64,000 nt of DNA from assembly GCF_000422265.1 (NCBI RefSeq), contig NZ_AULL01000012.1, forward strand, positions 310,001 through 374,000. Direction: 5' to 3'. Shown here piece by piece: positions 27,817-35,849 of the stretch; position 1 is the stretch's first letter; every line of letters begins with the position of its first letter. Position numbers and translations under genes: made by a program. This stretch comes from Kaistella palustris DSM 21579 (GTDB lineage: Bacteria; Bacteroidota; Bacteroidia; Flavobacteriales; Weeksellaceae). Below the pieces are notes generated by a model. That model saw nothing but the letters and a program-made list of their open reading frames with translations, was not told the origin of the DNA and did no database searches.

Positions 27817-28125
27817 TTAACAACAATCCGCATTAGGAATATTTTGATCTAAAAATCCGTGCAGTAATTTTTTCATTTTACTCCAATTTTCTTTGTCAAT
27901 ACAATAGCAGACTTTTACGCCTTCTACTGTTCCTTTGATTAATCCTGTGTTTTTCAACTCCTTTAAGTGTTGGGAAATGGTTGGTTGTGCTAAACCAATC
28001 TCTTCTGATAAATCCCCGCAGTAGCAGGCATCTATTTTAAATAACTGTTGTAGAATAGCCACTCTCGCAGGATGTCCGAAGACTTTTGCGAATAGTGCGA
28101 TTTCATTTTGATCTTCAGTGTACAT
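27817..28125 (-). CDS. arsR: ArsR-family arsenical-resistance repressor
   Basis: A 102-residue winged-helix repressor with CYC (C34, C36) just before the DNA-recognition helix (LAQPTISQHLKELK) and a CC pair at the very C-terminus. The cysteines likely bind As(III), releasing the operator. It is the first gene of the arsR-DUF6428-arsC-acr3 operon. Confidence 0.95.
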   Translation of the reverse strand: MYTEDQNEIALFAKVFGHPARVAILQQLFKIDACYCGDLSEEIGLAQPTISQHLKELKNTGLIKGTVEGVKVCYCIDKENWSKMKKLLHGFLDQNIPNADCC

Positions 28126-28148
28126 ATGTATTACTTATTTATTGTTTA

Positions 28149-28164
28149 ATCGCAATATTACGAT
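28149..28164 (-). promoter_or_regulatory. Candidate ArsR operator
   Basis: The 16-bp near-palindrome ATCGCAATATTACGAT matches its own reverse complement at 14 of 16 positions and lies 24-39 bp upstream of arsR. AT-rich arms (TTATTTAT and ATAAATAA) extend the symmetry loosely on both sides. Confidence 0.65.
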
Positions 28165-28260
28165 AAATAAATCAATTCCTATAAATTTCAAGGTGTAATT
28201 ATTTTCTTTTGTTTAATTGGAGAATGAGGAGTGTCTTCTGAGGAAACTTTTTGACAGTTA

Positions 28261-28296
28261 TAAAAGAAAAAATCAGGAACGTTTAGTCCCTGATTT
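28261..28296 (-). terminator. Intrinsic terminator downstream of tRNA-Gln
   Basis: Read on the minus strand, an 8-bp stem (AAATCAGG with CCTGATTT, loop of 11) is followed by a T-rich run. It lies about 45 bp beyond the tRNA 3' end. Within it TTTAGTCCCT occurs twice in direct repeat (28282 and 28294). Confidence 0.7.
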
Positions 28297-28339
28297 AGTC
28301 CCTAATAATCGTAAAGTACTGATTAACAGTAGTTGTTTG

Positions 28340-28410
28340 TAGACCCACAGGGATTCGAACCCCAACTGATGGTACCAAAAACCAGAGTGCTACCGTTACA
28401 CCATGGGTCT
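28340..28410 (-). tRNA. tRNA-Gln (anticodon UUG)
   Basis: On the minus strand the sequence folds into a cloverleaf: acceptor AGACCCA with TGGGTCT, T8-G9, a D arm with GGTAGC, a 7-nt anticodon loop TTTTGGT giving UUG, T loop TTCGAAT, and discriminator A. CCA is not encoded. The 3' end faces the conjugative element and metal genes to the left, the usual orientation for an element inserted into a tRNA 3' end. Confidence 0.93.
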
Positions 28411-28531
28411 ATTTGATTTTGGTGGTGCAAATCTAGAAAAATTTTCTTTACCGAACAAAAAAAATTGAAAAATTATTTTTATTTGCCGCGAGAAATTATA
28501 ATTCCCGCTCGGTTAATTAATTAATATATCG

Positions 28532-28539
28532 TATTTTTG
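28532..28539 (+). promoter_or_regulatory. Candidate -7 promoter element of recA
   Basis: TATTTTTG matches the Bacteroidetes -7 consensus TAnnTTTG and lies 18 bp upstream of the recA start. A clear -33 TTG at the expected distance is not seen, so the assignment is moderate. Confidence 0.4.
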
Positions 28540-28557
28540 AGCAAATAATTATTACAA

Positions 28558-29571
28558 ATGAGCAGTATCGAAGATAAGAAAAAAGCACTTGCCTTAGTGC
28601 TGGATAAACTTGATAAAACCTACGGAAAAGGCACCGTAATGACTTTGGGCGACACTTCTGTAGACGATTCCATCGAAGTAATTCCTTCAGGCTCCCTGGG
28701 TCTTGACCTGGCATTGGGCGTGGGCGGCTATCCAAGAGGAAGGGTGATCGAAATTTACGGTCCGGAATCCTCCGGTAAAACTACGCTGACTTTGCACGCG
28801 ATCGCAGAAGCGCAAAAAGCAGGCGGCATAGCAGCTTTTATCGATGCCGAGCATGCCTTCGACAGAGGTTATGCAAAAAAGCTGGGAATCAATTTGGATG
28901 ATCTGATCATTTCCCAGCCTGATAACGGCGAGCAGGCGCTGGAAATCGCCGACAACCTGATCCGTTCAGGAGCCGTAGATATCGTGGTGATTGACTCTGT
29001 CGCAGCTTTGACGCCAAAAGCCGAGATCGAAGGTGAAATGGGCGATTCTAAAATGGGTCTGCATGCGAGACTGATGTCGCAGGCGCTGAGGAAACTAACC
29101 GGTACAATTTCAAAAACCAAATCAACTGTTATTTTCATTAACCAACTTCGGGAGAAGATCGGTGTAATGTTCGGAAATCCGGAAACTACAACCGGCGGAA
29201 ATGCGCTGAAGTTTTACGCCTCCGTAAGGATTGATATCAGAAAGGCCAGTGCGCCGATTAAAACGGGCGACGAGGCTGTGGGAAGCCGCGTAAAAGTGAA
29301 GATCGTAAAAAATAAAGTCGCTCCACCATTTAAAATGGCGGAATTTGATATCATGTACGGCGAAGGCGTTTCTAAAACCGGAGAAATCCTGGATGCAGCC
29401 GTGGACATGGGTGTTGTGAAGAAAAGCGGTTCGTGGTTCAGTTACGAGGATACAAAACTCGGTCAGGGCCGTGATGCGGTACGTGATATGCTGAAAGACA
29501 ATCCTGAACTTGCCGACGAACTTGAAGCAAAGATCAAGGAGGAGGTCAAATCCCGAAAAGACAGTAAGTAA
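28558..29571 (+). CDS. recA: Recombinase RecA
   Basis: The 337-residue product is full-length RecA, the strand-exchange protein and LexA co-protease. Walker A GPESSGKT is at residues 68-75, followed by the canonical [31 protein letters not shown] and [30 protein letters not shown] segments (quoted in part). It is a single gene with its own terminator and marks the return to core genome composition. Confidence 0.99.
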   Translation: MSSIEDKKKALALVLDKLDKTYGKGTVMTLGDTSVDDSIEVIPSGSLGLDLALGVGGYPRGRVIEIYGPESSGKTTLTLHAIAEAQKAGGIAAFIDAEHAFDRGYAKKLGINLDDLIISQPDNGEQALEIADNLIRSGAVDIVVIDSVAALTPKAEIEGEMGDSKMGLHARLMSQALRKLTGTISKTKSTVIFINQLREKIGVMFGNPETTTGGNALKFYASVRIDIRKASAPIKTGDEAVGSRVKVKIVKNKVAPPFKMAEFDIMYGEGVSKTGEILDAAVDMGVVKKSGSWFSYEDTKLGQGRDAVRDMLKDNPELADELEAKIKEEVKSRKDSK

Positions 29572-29591
29572 CTTAAGTCAACTTTATACAG

Positions 29592-29620
29592 AAAGACAGC
29601 ATAATTTTGCTGTCTTTTTT
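29592..29620 (+). terminator. recA terminator
   Basis: A 10-bp stem (AAAGACAGCA with TGCTGTCTTT, loop of 6) followed by TTT lies 20 bp after the recA stop. Confidence 0.85.
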
Positions 29621-29654
29621 GATATCCGCACTAAATATTTTCCATTGGTCATCA

Positions 29655-30135
29655 ATAGGGGCGGGCTTTAGCCCGCTTTTTTTTTGTAAAAAATTGCGCT
29701 CGACTTTAGCGCAAACTGACCTTTGTTTTTTTACAGTAATTATTTTAAAGAATCCAGCTGGATTAATAGGAGCGGGCTTTAGCCCGCTTTCTTTTTAAAA
29801 AAAATTGCGTTCGGCTTTAGCCAAAACTTATTCGTTAAGCACTTTTTCCTTTATTCTACATTTTCTGCTATTCGAAGAACTGATTGCGGAAGCGATACAA
29901 GAAAACGGAATTTTTAACATGATCATTTAAAATTCCGGAGGTCTTTACCATTAAGCAAGATTAATAGATTCTAACTCTATTTTCATTTTTTTGCGCGCTG
30001 GACTTAGTAAAAGATTATTGCCAAAGGCTTTGCTTTTTATAATATAACTATTAAAAACTTTGGTATTATTGGATCGATAGCGGCGGGCTTTAGCCCGATT
30101 CCTTCAGACTGTTTTCGGCTTTATCCAAAATTTAT
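29655..30135. repeat. Three copies of a GCGGGCTTTAGCCCGC palindromic repeat
   Basis: The 738-bp gap between recA and htpG holds three REP-like units. Palindromes are at 29661-29676, 29772-29787 and 30084-30097 (the last shortened to CGGGCTTTAGCCCG). Each is preceded by ATAG or similar and followed by T-rich sequence and a second motif, CGRCTTTAGC or CGGCTTTATC, giving a unit of about 60-70 bp. All three lie in the same orientation. No gene is seen in the gap. Confidence 0.85.
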
Positions 30136-30162
30136 TCCGGGGGTTTTGGGCTTCAGCCATGA

Positions 30163-30183
30163 TCCTCTCTCTCTCTCTCTCCC
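30163..30183 (+). repeat. CT dinucleotide microsatellite upstream of htpG
   Basis: About eight to nine tandem CT units lie roughly 130 bp before the htpG start codon. Such tracts can vary in length between strains. Confidence 0.8.
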
Positions 30184-30236
30184 AATTTTTAAAAGCTATT
30201 TAAATGGTAAAGCACTTCCTAACTCCCTCGAAACTT

Positions 30237-30249
30237 TGACAAAATGTCA
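30237..30249 (+). promoter_or_regulatory. 13-bp palindrome in the htpG promoter region
   Basis: TGACA-AAA-TGTCA is a perfect inverted repeat 60-72 bp upstream of htpG. Its place before a heat-shock gene makes it a candidate regulator site; the regulator is unknown. Confidence 0.5.
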
Positions 30250-30309
30250 CCTTCGGAAGATTGGTGTTTTTTTTGAGAAACCAACAGCAGAACTTAAAAA
30301 TCAATTAAC

Positions 30310-32202
30310 ATGACAAAAGGAAATATTAATGTTTCGGTGGATAATATTTTCCCACTGATAAAAAAGTTTCTTTACAGCGATCACGAAATCTTCCTGCGCG
30401 AACTTATTTCTAATGCAACTGATGCGACCCTAAAACTTAAACATCTGCGCAGCATCGGCGAGATCGAGATTTCCGACAGTACGCCGCAAATTGAAGTTTC
30501 CGTGGATAAAGAAAATAAAACACTCCGGATCAAAGATCAGGGCATCGGTATGACCGCTGAAGAGGTAGAGAAGTACATCAATCAGGTGGCTTTTTCCGGT
30601 GCGGAAGAATTTCTGGAAAAATACAAAGATTCCGCAAAAGATTCCGGAATCATCGGCCATTTTGGTCTTGGCTTTTACTCCGCGTTTATGGTGGCGGAAA
30701 AAGTGGAGATCCTTACCAAATCTTATAAAGACGAACCTGCGGTACGATGGATCTGCGACGGAAGTCCGCAATTTACGCTGGAAGAAATTTCAGAAAAAAC
30801 CGACAGGGGAACAGAAATTATCCTCCACATCGCTGAAGATTCTACAGAGTTTTTGGAAGAGTCCAGAATTCGCGAACTGTTGTTGAAATATAATAAATTC
30901 ATGCCTGTTCCTATTAAGTTTGGAACTAAGAAAGAAACGCTTCCTTTGCCGGAAGATGCCGCTGAAGATGCGAAGCCGGAAACCGTAGAAGTTGATAATA
31001 TCATCAACAATCCAACCCCCGCGTGGACAAAAACTCCAAGTGAGTTGACTGAGGCTGATTACAAAGCGTTCTACCATGAGCTGTATCCAATGCAGTTTGA
31101 GGAACCCCTCTTTAATATTCATTTAAATGTAGATTATCCGTTTAACCTTACCGGAATTCTTTATTTCCCTAAACTCACTAACGGTTTAAATATTGAAAAA
31201 GACAAAATTCAGCTTTACCAAAATCAGGTTTTCGTAACCGATGAGGTGAAGGGGATTGTACCGGATTTCCTTATGTTACTGCGTGGCGTGATCGATTCTC
31301 CGGATATTCCGCTGAATGTTTCGCGTTCTTATCTGCAGGCTGACGGCGCGGTAAAAAAGATATCTTCCTACATTACTAAAAAAGTGGCCGATAAAATGGT
31401 CTCCCTGTTTAATGAAAACCGCGAGGATTACGAGAAAAAATGGAACGACATCAAGATCGTTATCGAATACGGAATGATCTCAGAAGAAAAATTCTTCGAT
31501 AAGTCCGATAAGTTTGCGCTTTATCCGACAACCGACGGGAACTACTATCTGTGGAACGAACTTTCTGAAAAGATCAAAGATAACCAAACCGACAAAGACG
31601 GTAATCTCGTAATTCTGTATGCAACCAATGCTGATGAGCAGCACAGTTACATACAGTCTGCCAAAGAGAAAGGTTACCAAGTACTGCTGCTCGACTCACC
31701 GATCGTGCCACACCTTATCCAGAAGTTGGAGCAGGCAAAGGAAAAGATCACTTTTGCAAGAGTTGACGCAGACCACATCAATAATCTGATCAGGAAAGAA
31801 GATGCTGCAGTCTCCAAACTGAACGATACTGAAAAAGAATCACTGAAGAAGAATATTGAAGAAGCTGTAAATGATACAAAGTTTACAATACAGGTAGAGG
31901 ATCTGGACAGTACGGAAGCGCCGTTCATCATCACCCAGCCCGAGTTTATGCGCAGAATGAAAGATATGCAGGCGACAGGTGGCGGCGGCATGTTTGGTAT
32001 GAGCGGTTTCCCGGAAATGTATAATCTGGTGGTGAATTCAAACAGTGAACTGGCGTCTGACATTTTGAAAACAGACAGTGCTGAGGATAAAAATTCAAAA
32101 ATTAAATATGCTTTGGATTTGGCGAAACTCTCCCAAAATCTGTTGAAGGGCAAAGATCTTACCGATTTTATCCAGAGAAGTTATCAGAATCTGAGTAAAT
32201 AA
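30310..32202 (+). CDS. htpG: Molecular chaperone HtpG (Hsp90)
   Basis: A full-length 630-residue Hsp90 that assists protein folding in the cytoplasm through ATP-driven clamping. The GHKL ATP pocket shows ELISNATDA, DQGIGM and GHFGLGFYSAF; the middle domain follows from about residue 230, and the C-terminal dimerisation domain ends near the stop. It is monocistronic, with a strong terminator. Confidence 0.98.
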   Translation: MTKGNINVSVDNIFPLIKKFLYSDHEIFLRELISNATDATLKLKHLRSIGEIEISDSTPQIEVSVDKENKTLRIKDQGIGMTAEEVEKYINQVAFSGAEEFLEKYKDSAKDSGIIGHFGLGFYSAFMVAEKVEILTKSYKDEPAVRWICDGSPQFTLEEISEKTDRGTEIILHIAEDSTEFLEESRIRELLLKYNKFMPVPIKFGTKKETLPLPEDAAEDAKPETVEVDNIINNPTPAWTKTPSELTEADYKAFYHELYPMQFEEPLFNIHLNVDYPFNLTGILYFPKLTNGLNIEKDKIQLYQNQVFVTDEVKGIVPDFLMLLRGVIDSPDIPLNVSRSYLQADGAVKKISSYITKKVADKMVSLFNENREDYEKKWNDIKIVIEYGMISEEKFFDKSDKFALYPTTDGNYYLWNELSEKIKDNQTDKDGNLVILYATNADEQHSYIQSAKEKGYQVLLLDSPIVPHLIQKLEQAKEKITFARVDADHINNLIRKEDAAVSKLNDTEKESLKKNIEEAVNDTKFTIQVEDLDSTEAPFIITQPEFMRRMKDMQATGGGGMFGMSGFPEMYNLVVNSNSELASDILKTDSAEDKNSKIKYALDLAKLSQNLLKGKDLTDFIQRSYQNLSK

Positions 32203-32238
32203 ATATAAAGAGATAACTGTTTTTCAGTTTTGCAATAG

Positions 32239-32274
32239 CCTGTCAGCATTTTAGAATGTTGGCAGGTTTTTTTT
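32239..32274 (+). terminator. htpG terminator
   Basis: A 12-bp stem with one or two wobble pairs (CCTGTCAGCATT with AATGTTGGCAGG, loop TTAG) is followed by eight T. It also lies at the 3' end of the converging alkyltransferase-like gene. Confidence 0.9.
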
Positions 32275-32280
32275 GATGAC

Positions 32281-32577
32281 TTACAGCTCTTCGAGCGGAT
32301 TCCAGAACACCTTGTCAAAACTCCTTACCCGAAAGTTTTCTACATGCAGACCTTCGCCGCTGAGAATGGCAGCATGTGCCATGACAGCAATCCTGCCGCC
32401 GGCACCAATTACGCGTTGCACCGGCACATCGGGCGGTGCAAAACCCATAGCCTGGCCGACATGCCTGGCGTGGTGCGGATAGCCCGCGGCCAGAGCAATG
32501 GCGCCGTAAGTCGTCACCCTGCCGCGGGGAATAGCGCGGGTGATATCGTAAATATGTTTTCGAAACAGCGGATCCAT
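32281..32577 (-). CDS. MGMT-family alkyltransferase-like protein lacking the catalytic Cys
   Basis: The 98-residue protein has the fold of the DNA-binding domain of O6-alkylguanine transferases: IPRGRVTTYGAIALAAG, then RHVGQAMGFAPPDVPVQRVI. The active-site PCHR reads PVQR (residues 52-55), so both Cys and His are replaced and it cannot accept alkyl groups. It may act like Atl proteins, which flag damaged guanine for excision repair. Its coding sequence is clearly more GC-rich than its neighbours. Confidence 0.88.
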   Translation of the reverse strand: MDPLFRKHIYDITRAIPRGRVTTYGAIALAAGYPHHARHVGQAMGFAPPDVPVQRVIGAGGRIAVMAHAAILSGEGLHVENFRVRSFDKVFWNPLEEL

Positions 32578-32650
32578 TGCTTAAAGGTAATCTTTTTGTG
32601 AAAATAAATCCCAAGGAAAAAACTGCGCAATACACTGTTGCTTTTCTTAT

Positions 32651-32753
32651 AGCCGTGATTGCAGCGGCATCCTTTCGGCGGCGCGCCAGCGCCGCCGAAA
32701 GATACAGCGGAAAGCGCGACCGAGCTTTCGGAGAGTCCGGATCTGATCTGCTC
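32651..32753 (-). repeat. Interspersed GC-rich repeat, minus-strand copy
   Basis: On the minus strand the arms CCGCTGTATC (32701-32710) and GGATGCCGCT (32663-32672) flank a GC-rich hairpin made of CTTTCGGCGGCGC and its complement. The same arms occur in the same order in the copy at 58.47-58.53 kb. No open frame is supported here. Confidence 0.75.
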
Positions 32754-32808
32754 CAAAAAAAATCCCCCAAAAAATGGAGGATCACAGTTTTTATAGCAAT
32801 TCCGAACT

Positions 32809-33783
32809 TTAGGAGTTTTCCAAAATGTAAGAAAACATCAGCGGCGCACAGATGGTTGCGTCACTTTCAACTATAAATTTCGGTGTATTGATGTCCAGTT
32901 TACCCCAGGTGATTTTCTCGTTGGGAACTGCACCGGAATAAGAGCCATAAGAAGTTGTAGAGTCAGAGATCTGGCAGAAATACGACCAGAACGGAATGTC
33001 CGTCATTTCCAGATCCTGATAAAGCATCGGCACTACACAAATCGGGAAATCGCCGGCAATTCCGCCGCCAACCTGGAAGAAACCAACACCTTTTCCACCC
33101 GAGTTTTTCGGATACCAATCTGCAAGATACATCATGTATTCAATGCCGGATTTCATCGTCGAAGGTTTTAGTTCACCTTTTATACAGTAACTCGAAAAAA
33201 TATTTCCCATGGTAGAATCTTCCCAACCCGGCACCACGATCGGCAGATTTTTTTCTGCCGCAGCAAGCATCCACGAATTTTCTTTCGGAATTTCGTAATA
33301 CTGCTCCAGTACTCCTGAAAGAAGCATTTTATACATATATTCATGCGGGAAATAGCGTTCACCTTTGGCCTCAGCATCTTTCCAAATCTCTACGATATGT
33401 TTCTGCAGACGCCGGAAAGCTTCCTCTTCGGGAATGCAGGTGTCTGTCACACGGTTCAGGCCTTTTTCCAGCAGATCCCATTCTTCCTGCGGTGTCAGGT
33501 CCCGGTAATGGGGAACACGAACGTAATGTGAATGCGCCACGAGGTTCATCAGATCCTCTTCCAGATTGGCACCCGTGCAGGAAATGATATCTACCTTATC
33601 CTGACGAATCATTTCGGCGAGGATCTTACCGATTTCTGCGGTAGACATGGCACCGGCCAAAGTAATCATCATTTTTCCACCGTCTTTCAGGTGCGCCACG
33701 TAACCTTTGGAGGCATCGACTAAGGCGGCAGAGTTAAAATGCAGATAATATTTTTCAATAAATTCCGTGATCGGTTTACTCAT
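32809..33783 (-). CDS. Deoxyhypusine synthase-family protein
   Basis: This 324-residue protein follows the deoxyhypusine synthase fold, with NAD-binding segments (SCTGANLEEDLMNLV, GGGIAGDFPI) and the catalytic Lys in TWGKL (K295). Bacteria lack the eIF5A substrate, so members such as this are thought to act on polyamines, for example as homospermidine synthase-like enzymes; the substrate here is inference. It stands alone, with no polyamine genes beside it. Confidence 0.88.
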   Translation of the reverse strand: MSKPITEFIEKYYLHFNSAALVDASKGYVAHLKDGGKMMITLAGAMSTAEIGKILAEMIRQDKVDIISCTGANLEEDLMNLVAHSHYVRVPHYRDLTPQEEWDLLEKGLNRVTDTCIPEEEAFRRLQKHIVEIWKDAEAKGERYFPHEYMYKMLLSGVLEQYYEIPKENSWMLAAAEKNLPIVVPGWEDSTMGNIFSSYCIKGELKPSTMKSGIEYMMYLADWYPKNSGGKGVGFFQVGGGIAGDFPICVVPMLYQDLEMTDIPFWSYFCQISDSTTSYGSYSGAVPNEKITWGKLDINTPKFIVESDATICAPLMFSYILENS

Positions 33784-33899
33784 AATTTTTTGTTTTCACA
33801 AAGGTAAGGAATTTTAAGAATTTTCGCCGGCGAGAAGCGGGACGCGCAGAACCGGCGAGCGGGGACTTTAGCGAAAAAAAAGATCTCAGTTGATAACCT

Positions 33900-34230
33900 C
33901 ACAATCCTGAAAGGATGATGTCATCAGAATAGGACTGATCGTGACGCGTAGGTAAGGCGCGACTTTTTTAATTGCAATTGTGAGGTGCAGGGCAGTCCTG
34001 AAAGTACGATATCATCAGCCCAGGACGCAGTCCTGTGAGAAAGAAGGTGAATAGTTGAGGAGCCCTGAAAGGGCGAAATCCTGATCTGATCTTCGCGTAC
34101 ATAAGCCACGATTTTTTTAATTGCAATTGTAAAGTGCAATCCAGTCCTGAAAGGATGATGTCATCAGCCCAGGACGCAGTCCTGTGAAAAAGAAGGTGAA
34201 TAGTTAGGAGCCCTGAAAGGGCGAAATCCT
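33900..34230. repeat. Tandem repeat of about 149 bp made of small palindromes (2.4 copies)
   Basis: Two nearly complete units (33961-about 34082 and 34110-34230, period about 149 bp) follow a partial one (33900-33960). Each unit holds the same chain of short palindromes: AATTGCAATT, TCCTGAAAGGA, GATGATGTCATC, AGGACGCAGTCCT and GCCCTGAAAGGGC. No protein is encoded. The gap between the synthase-like gene and arfB is otherwise empty. Confidence 0.85.
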
Positions 34231-34288
34231 TAAAATTTTATCACGGCAGTCAAACAAATACCATAATCAACATTACCTAACATTGGCT

Positions 34289-34681
34289 TTACAATTTAAA
34301 CCGGCGGTTTTCCTTTTTCTCCGAAAGCTGCTTTTTCGCTTTAATCCGTTTTTCGATTTTAGAGCGCGAAGGTTTTGTAGCTTTCCTGTGTTTGGGTATA
34401 AACAGTGCTTTTTCTACAAGCTGAAGGATTCTTTCGGTTGCGGTTTTCTTATTCTGAATTTGCGTGCGGCTTTCGGAAGCGGTGAGCTGCAATACACCTT
34501 CCGCATTGATCCGGTTCTTGAGTTTGGCGAAAATCATTTCCTTGGCTTCGATGGAGAAAGATTCACTTTCGTGTACGTTCCATAAAACCGTGACTGCAGT
34601 TTCTACCTTGTTCACGTTCTGTCCGCCCGCGCCACTGCTGCGCGAGGTTTTATAAGTGAGTTCTCTCCTGAAATCTTTCAT
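34289..34681 (-). CDS. arfB: Alternative ribosome-rescue hydrolase ArfB
   Basis: A 130-residue peptidyl-tRNA hydrolase that frees stalled ribosomes lacking a stop codon. The catalytic GGQ is at residues 19-21 within SSGAGGQNVNKVETAV, and the C-terminal tail is very basic (KPSRSKIEKRIKAKK), as needed to enter the mRNA channel. The ATG at 34681 matches family starts better than the upstream ATG at 34699. Confidence 0.95.
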   Translation of the reverse strand: MKDFRRELTYKTSRSSGAGGQNVNKVETAVTVLWNVHESESFSIEAKEMIFAKLKNRINAEGVLQLTASESRTQIQNKKTATERILQLVEKALFIPKHRKATKPSRSKIEKRIKAKKQLSEKKENRRFKL

Positions 34682-34790
34682 TGGACATGTAATTAACAAA
34701 TTTAAATGTTAATACGCAAAAGGAAAAAAGTAAGGTTTATTTAAATAGAAAATTTTCAGTTTGCCGTTAAAAATTCTTAATCCCGATCTT

Positions 34791-35840
34791 TTATTTAAGG
34801 GCAAGAATATCTTTCTTCAGTTTCAGTCTGTTGATTTTCCCGTTCGGAATCCGCGGAAACTCTTTTACGAAGAATATTTCTTTTGGCTGATGGTTTTTGG
34901 TGGGGTAGGAAACGGTTTTCAGCTTTTGAAAAATGGAAGGATTTTCTTCACCCTCAACTGCGAGGATGAGTTTTTCACCCAGTGTTTCATCCGGAAGGCC
35001 CAGAAAAACAACTTCACGTGGCAGGATTCTTTTTACGAGATCTTCTAACTGCTCGGGATAAATCTTAAGACCTGCAGAATTTATCACATTATCTATACGG
35101 CCCAAAAACCGGAATTTTGCCGGAGCTTGCCCTCCTTCATTAGCTTCTTTTATTTCGACTAAATCGTTCGTGACCAAAATTTCCGGATTTAACTTTGGTG
35201 CGTTGATCATCAAACAGCCGCGTGGATCAAGATCAATCTTTACGTCGCCCAAAACCTGGAAATAGTCATCGCTCACCGGAAAAATCTGTTTAAGCGCAAT
35301 GTGCGACAGCGTTTCCGACATACCATAGGTTTCATAAATCGTTGTCTGCGCGCGCACAGAAGCCAGCGAAGTGTGAATTTTATTTTTTAATGTTTCTGAA
35401 ACTGCAGCGCCACCTATAATCAGATTTCGGAGCAAATGAAGTTTATCCAGTGAGTTTTCCACCTGCAAAGGCGACATCGCGCAGAAGTGAGTTTCTTCTT
35501 CCAAGTCCTGAAGAGGCTTTGCTGACGGTAGAACAACGCTCAGGCTGAGCTGTGTTTCCACAGCGCGCACCACCATCATCTTGCCCGAAATGTACTGCAC
35601 AGGTAAACAAAGCAGCGCGCTGTCACCTTTTTTTAGTTGAAAAAAATCACAAGTGAGTTTTGCTGAGCTGCGCATGCGGCCTTTTTCTGTTTCAAAAACT
35701 TTTGGCGTCCCGGTAGAGCCGGAGGACTGTACTTTCACTGTTTCTGACTCAGAAAACCATTCGTCCAGAAAAGAAAGAACTTCGCGGTCAAATTCTGTTT
35801 CGGCGAGCGGGAAGTCTGTGGTTGGAAAGTTAATCTTCAT
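34791..35840 (-). CDS. menE: o-Succinylbenzoate-CoA ligase-like AMP-binding enzyme (MenE)
   Basis: The 349-residue protein is an acyl-adenylating enzyme: SSGSTGTPK (ATP loop), YETYGMSET, LGRIDNVINSAGLKIYPE, and the catalytic Lys in PNGKINR. Its short length fits Bacteroidetes MenE, which activates o-succinylbenzoate in menaquinone synthesis. The frame stays open 165 bp upstream, but that part is a repeat-like Pro/Gly/Arg stretch, so the ATG at 35840 is chosen. Confidence 0.88.
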   Translation of the reverse strand: MKINFPTTDFPLAETEFDREVLSFLDEWFSESETVKVQSSGSTGTPKVFETEKGRMRSSAKLTCDFFQLKKGDSALLCLPVQYISGKMMVVRAVETQLSLSVVLPSAKPLQDLEEETHFCAMSPLQVENSLDKLHLLRNLIIGGAAVSETLKNKIHTSLASVRAQTTIYETYGMSETLSHIALKQIFPVSDDYFQVLGDVKIDLDPRGCLMINAPKLNPEILVTNDLVEIKEANEGGQAPAKFRFLGRIDNVINSAGLKIYPEQLEDLVKRILPREVVFLGLPDETLGEKLILAVEGEENPSIFQKLKTVSYPTKNHQPKEIFFVKEFPRIPNGKINRLKLKKDILALK

Positions 35841-35849
35841 ACTTGGATA

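Noticed and set aside
28282..28303. TTTAGTCCCT direct repeat near tRNA-Gln as an attachment repeat
   Set aside because: The two copies are only 12 bp apart and belong to the tRNA terminator, not to the tRNA 3' end, so they do not fit an element border.
29840..29932. Short plus-strand open stretch (FEELIAEAIQENGIFN...) in the recA-htpG gap
   Set aside because: Too short, no start context and no recognisable family; may be chance or a decayed fragment.
33900..34230. CRISPR array
   Set aside because: Units are about 149 bp with no constant short repeat and unique spacer structure, and no cas genes are present.
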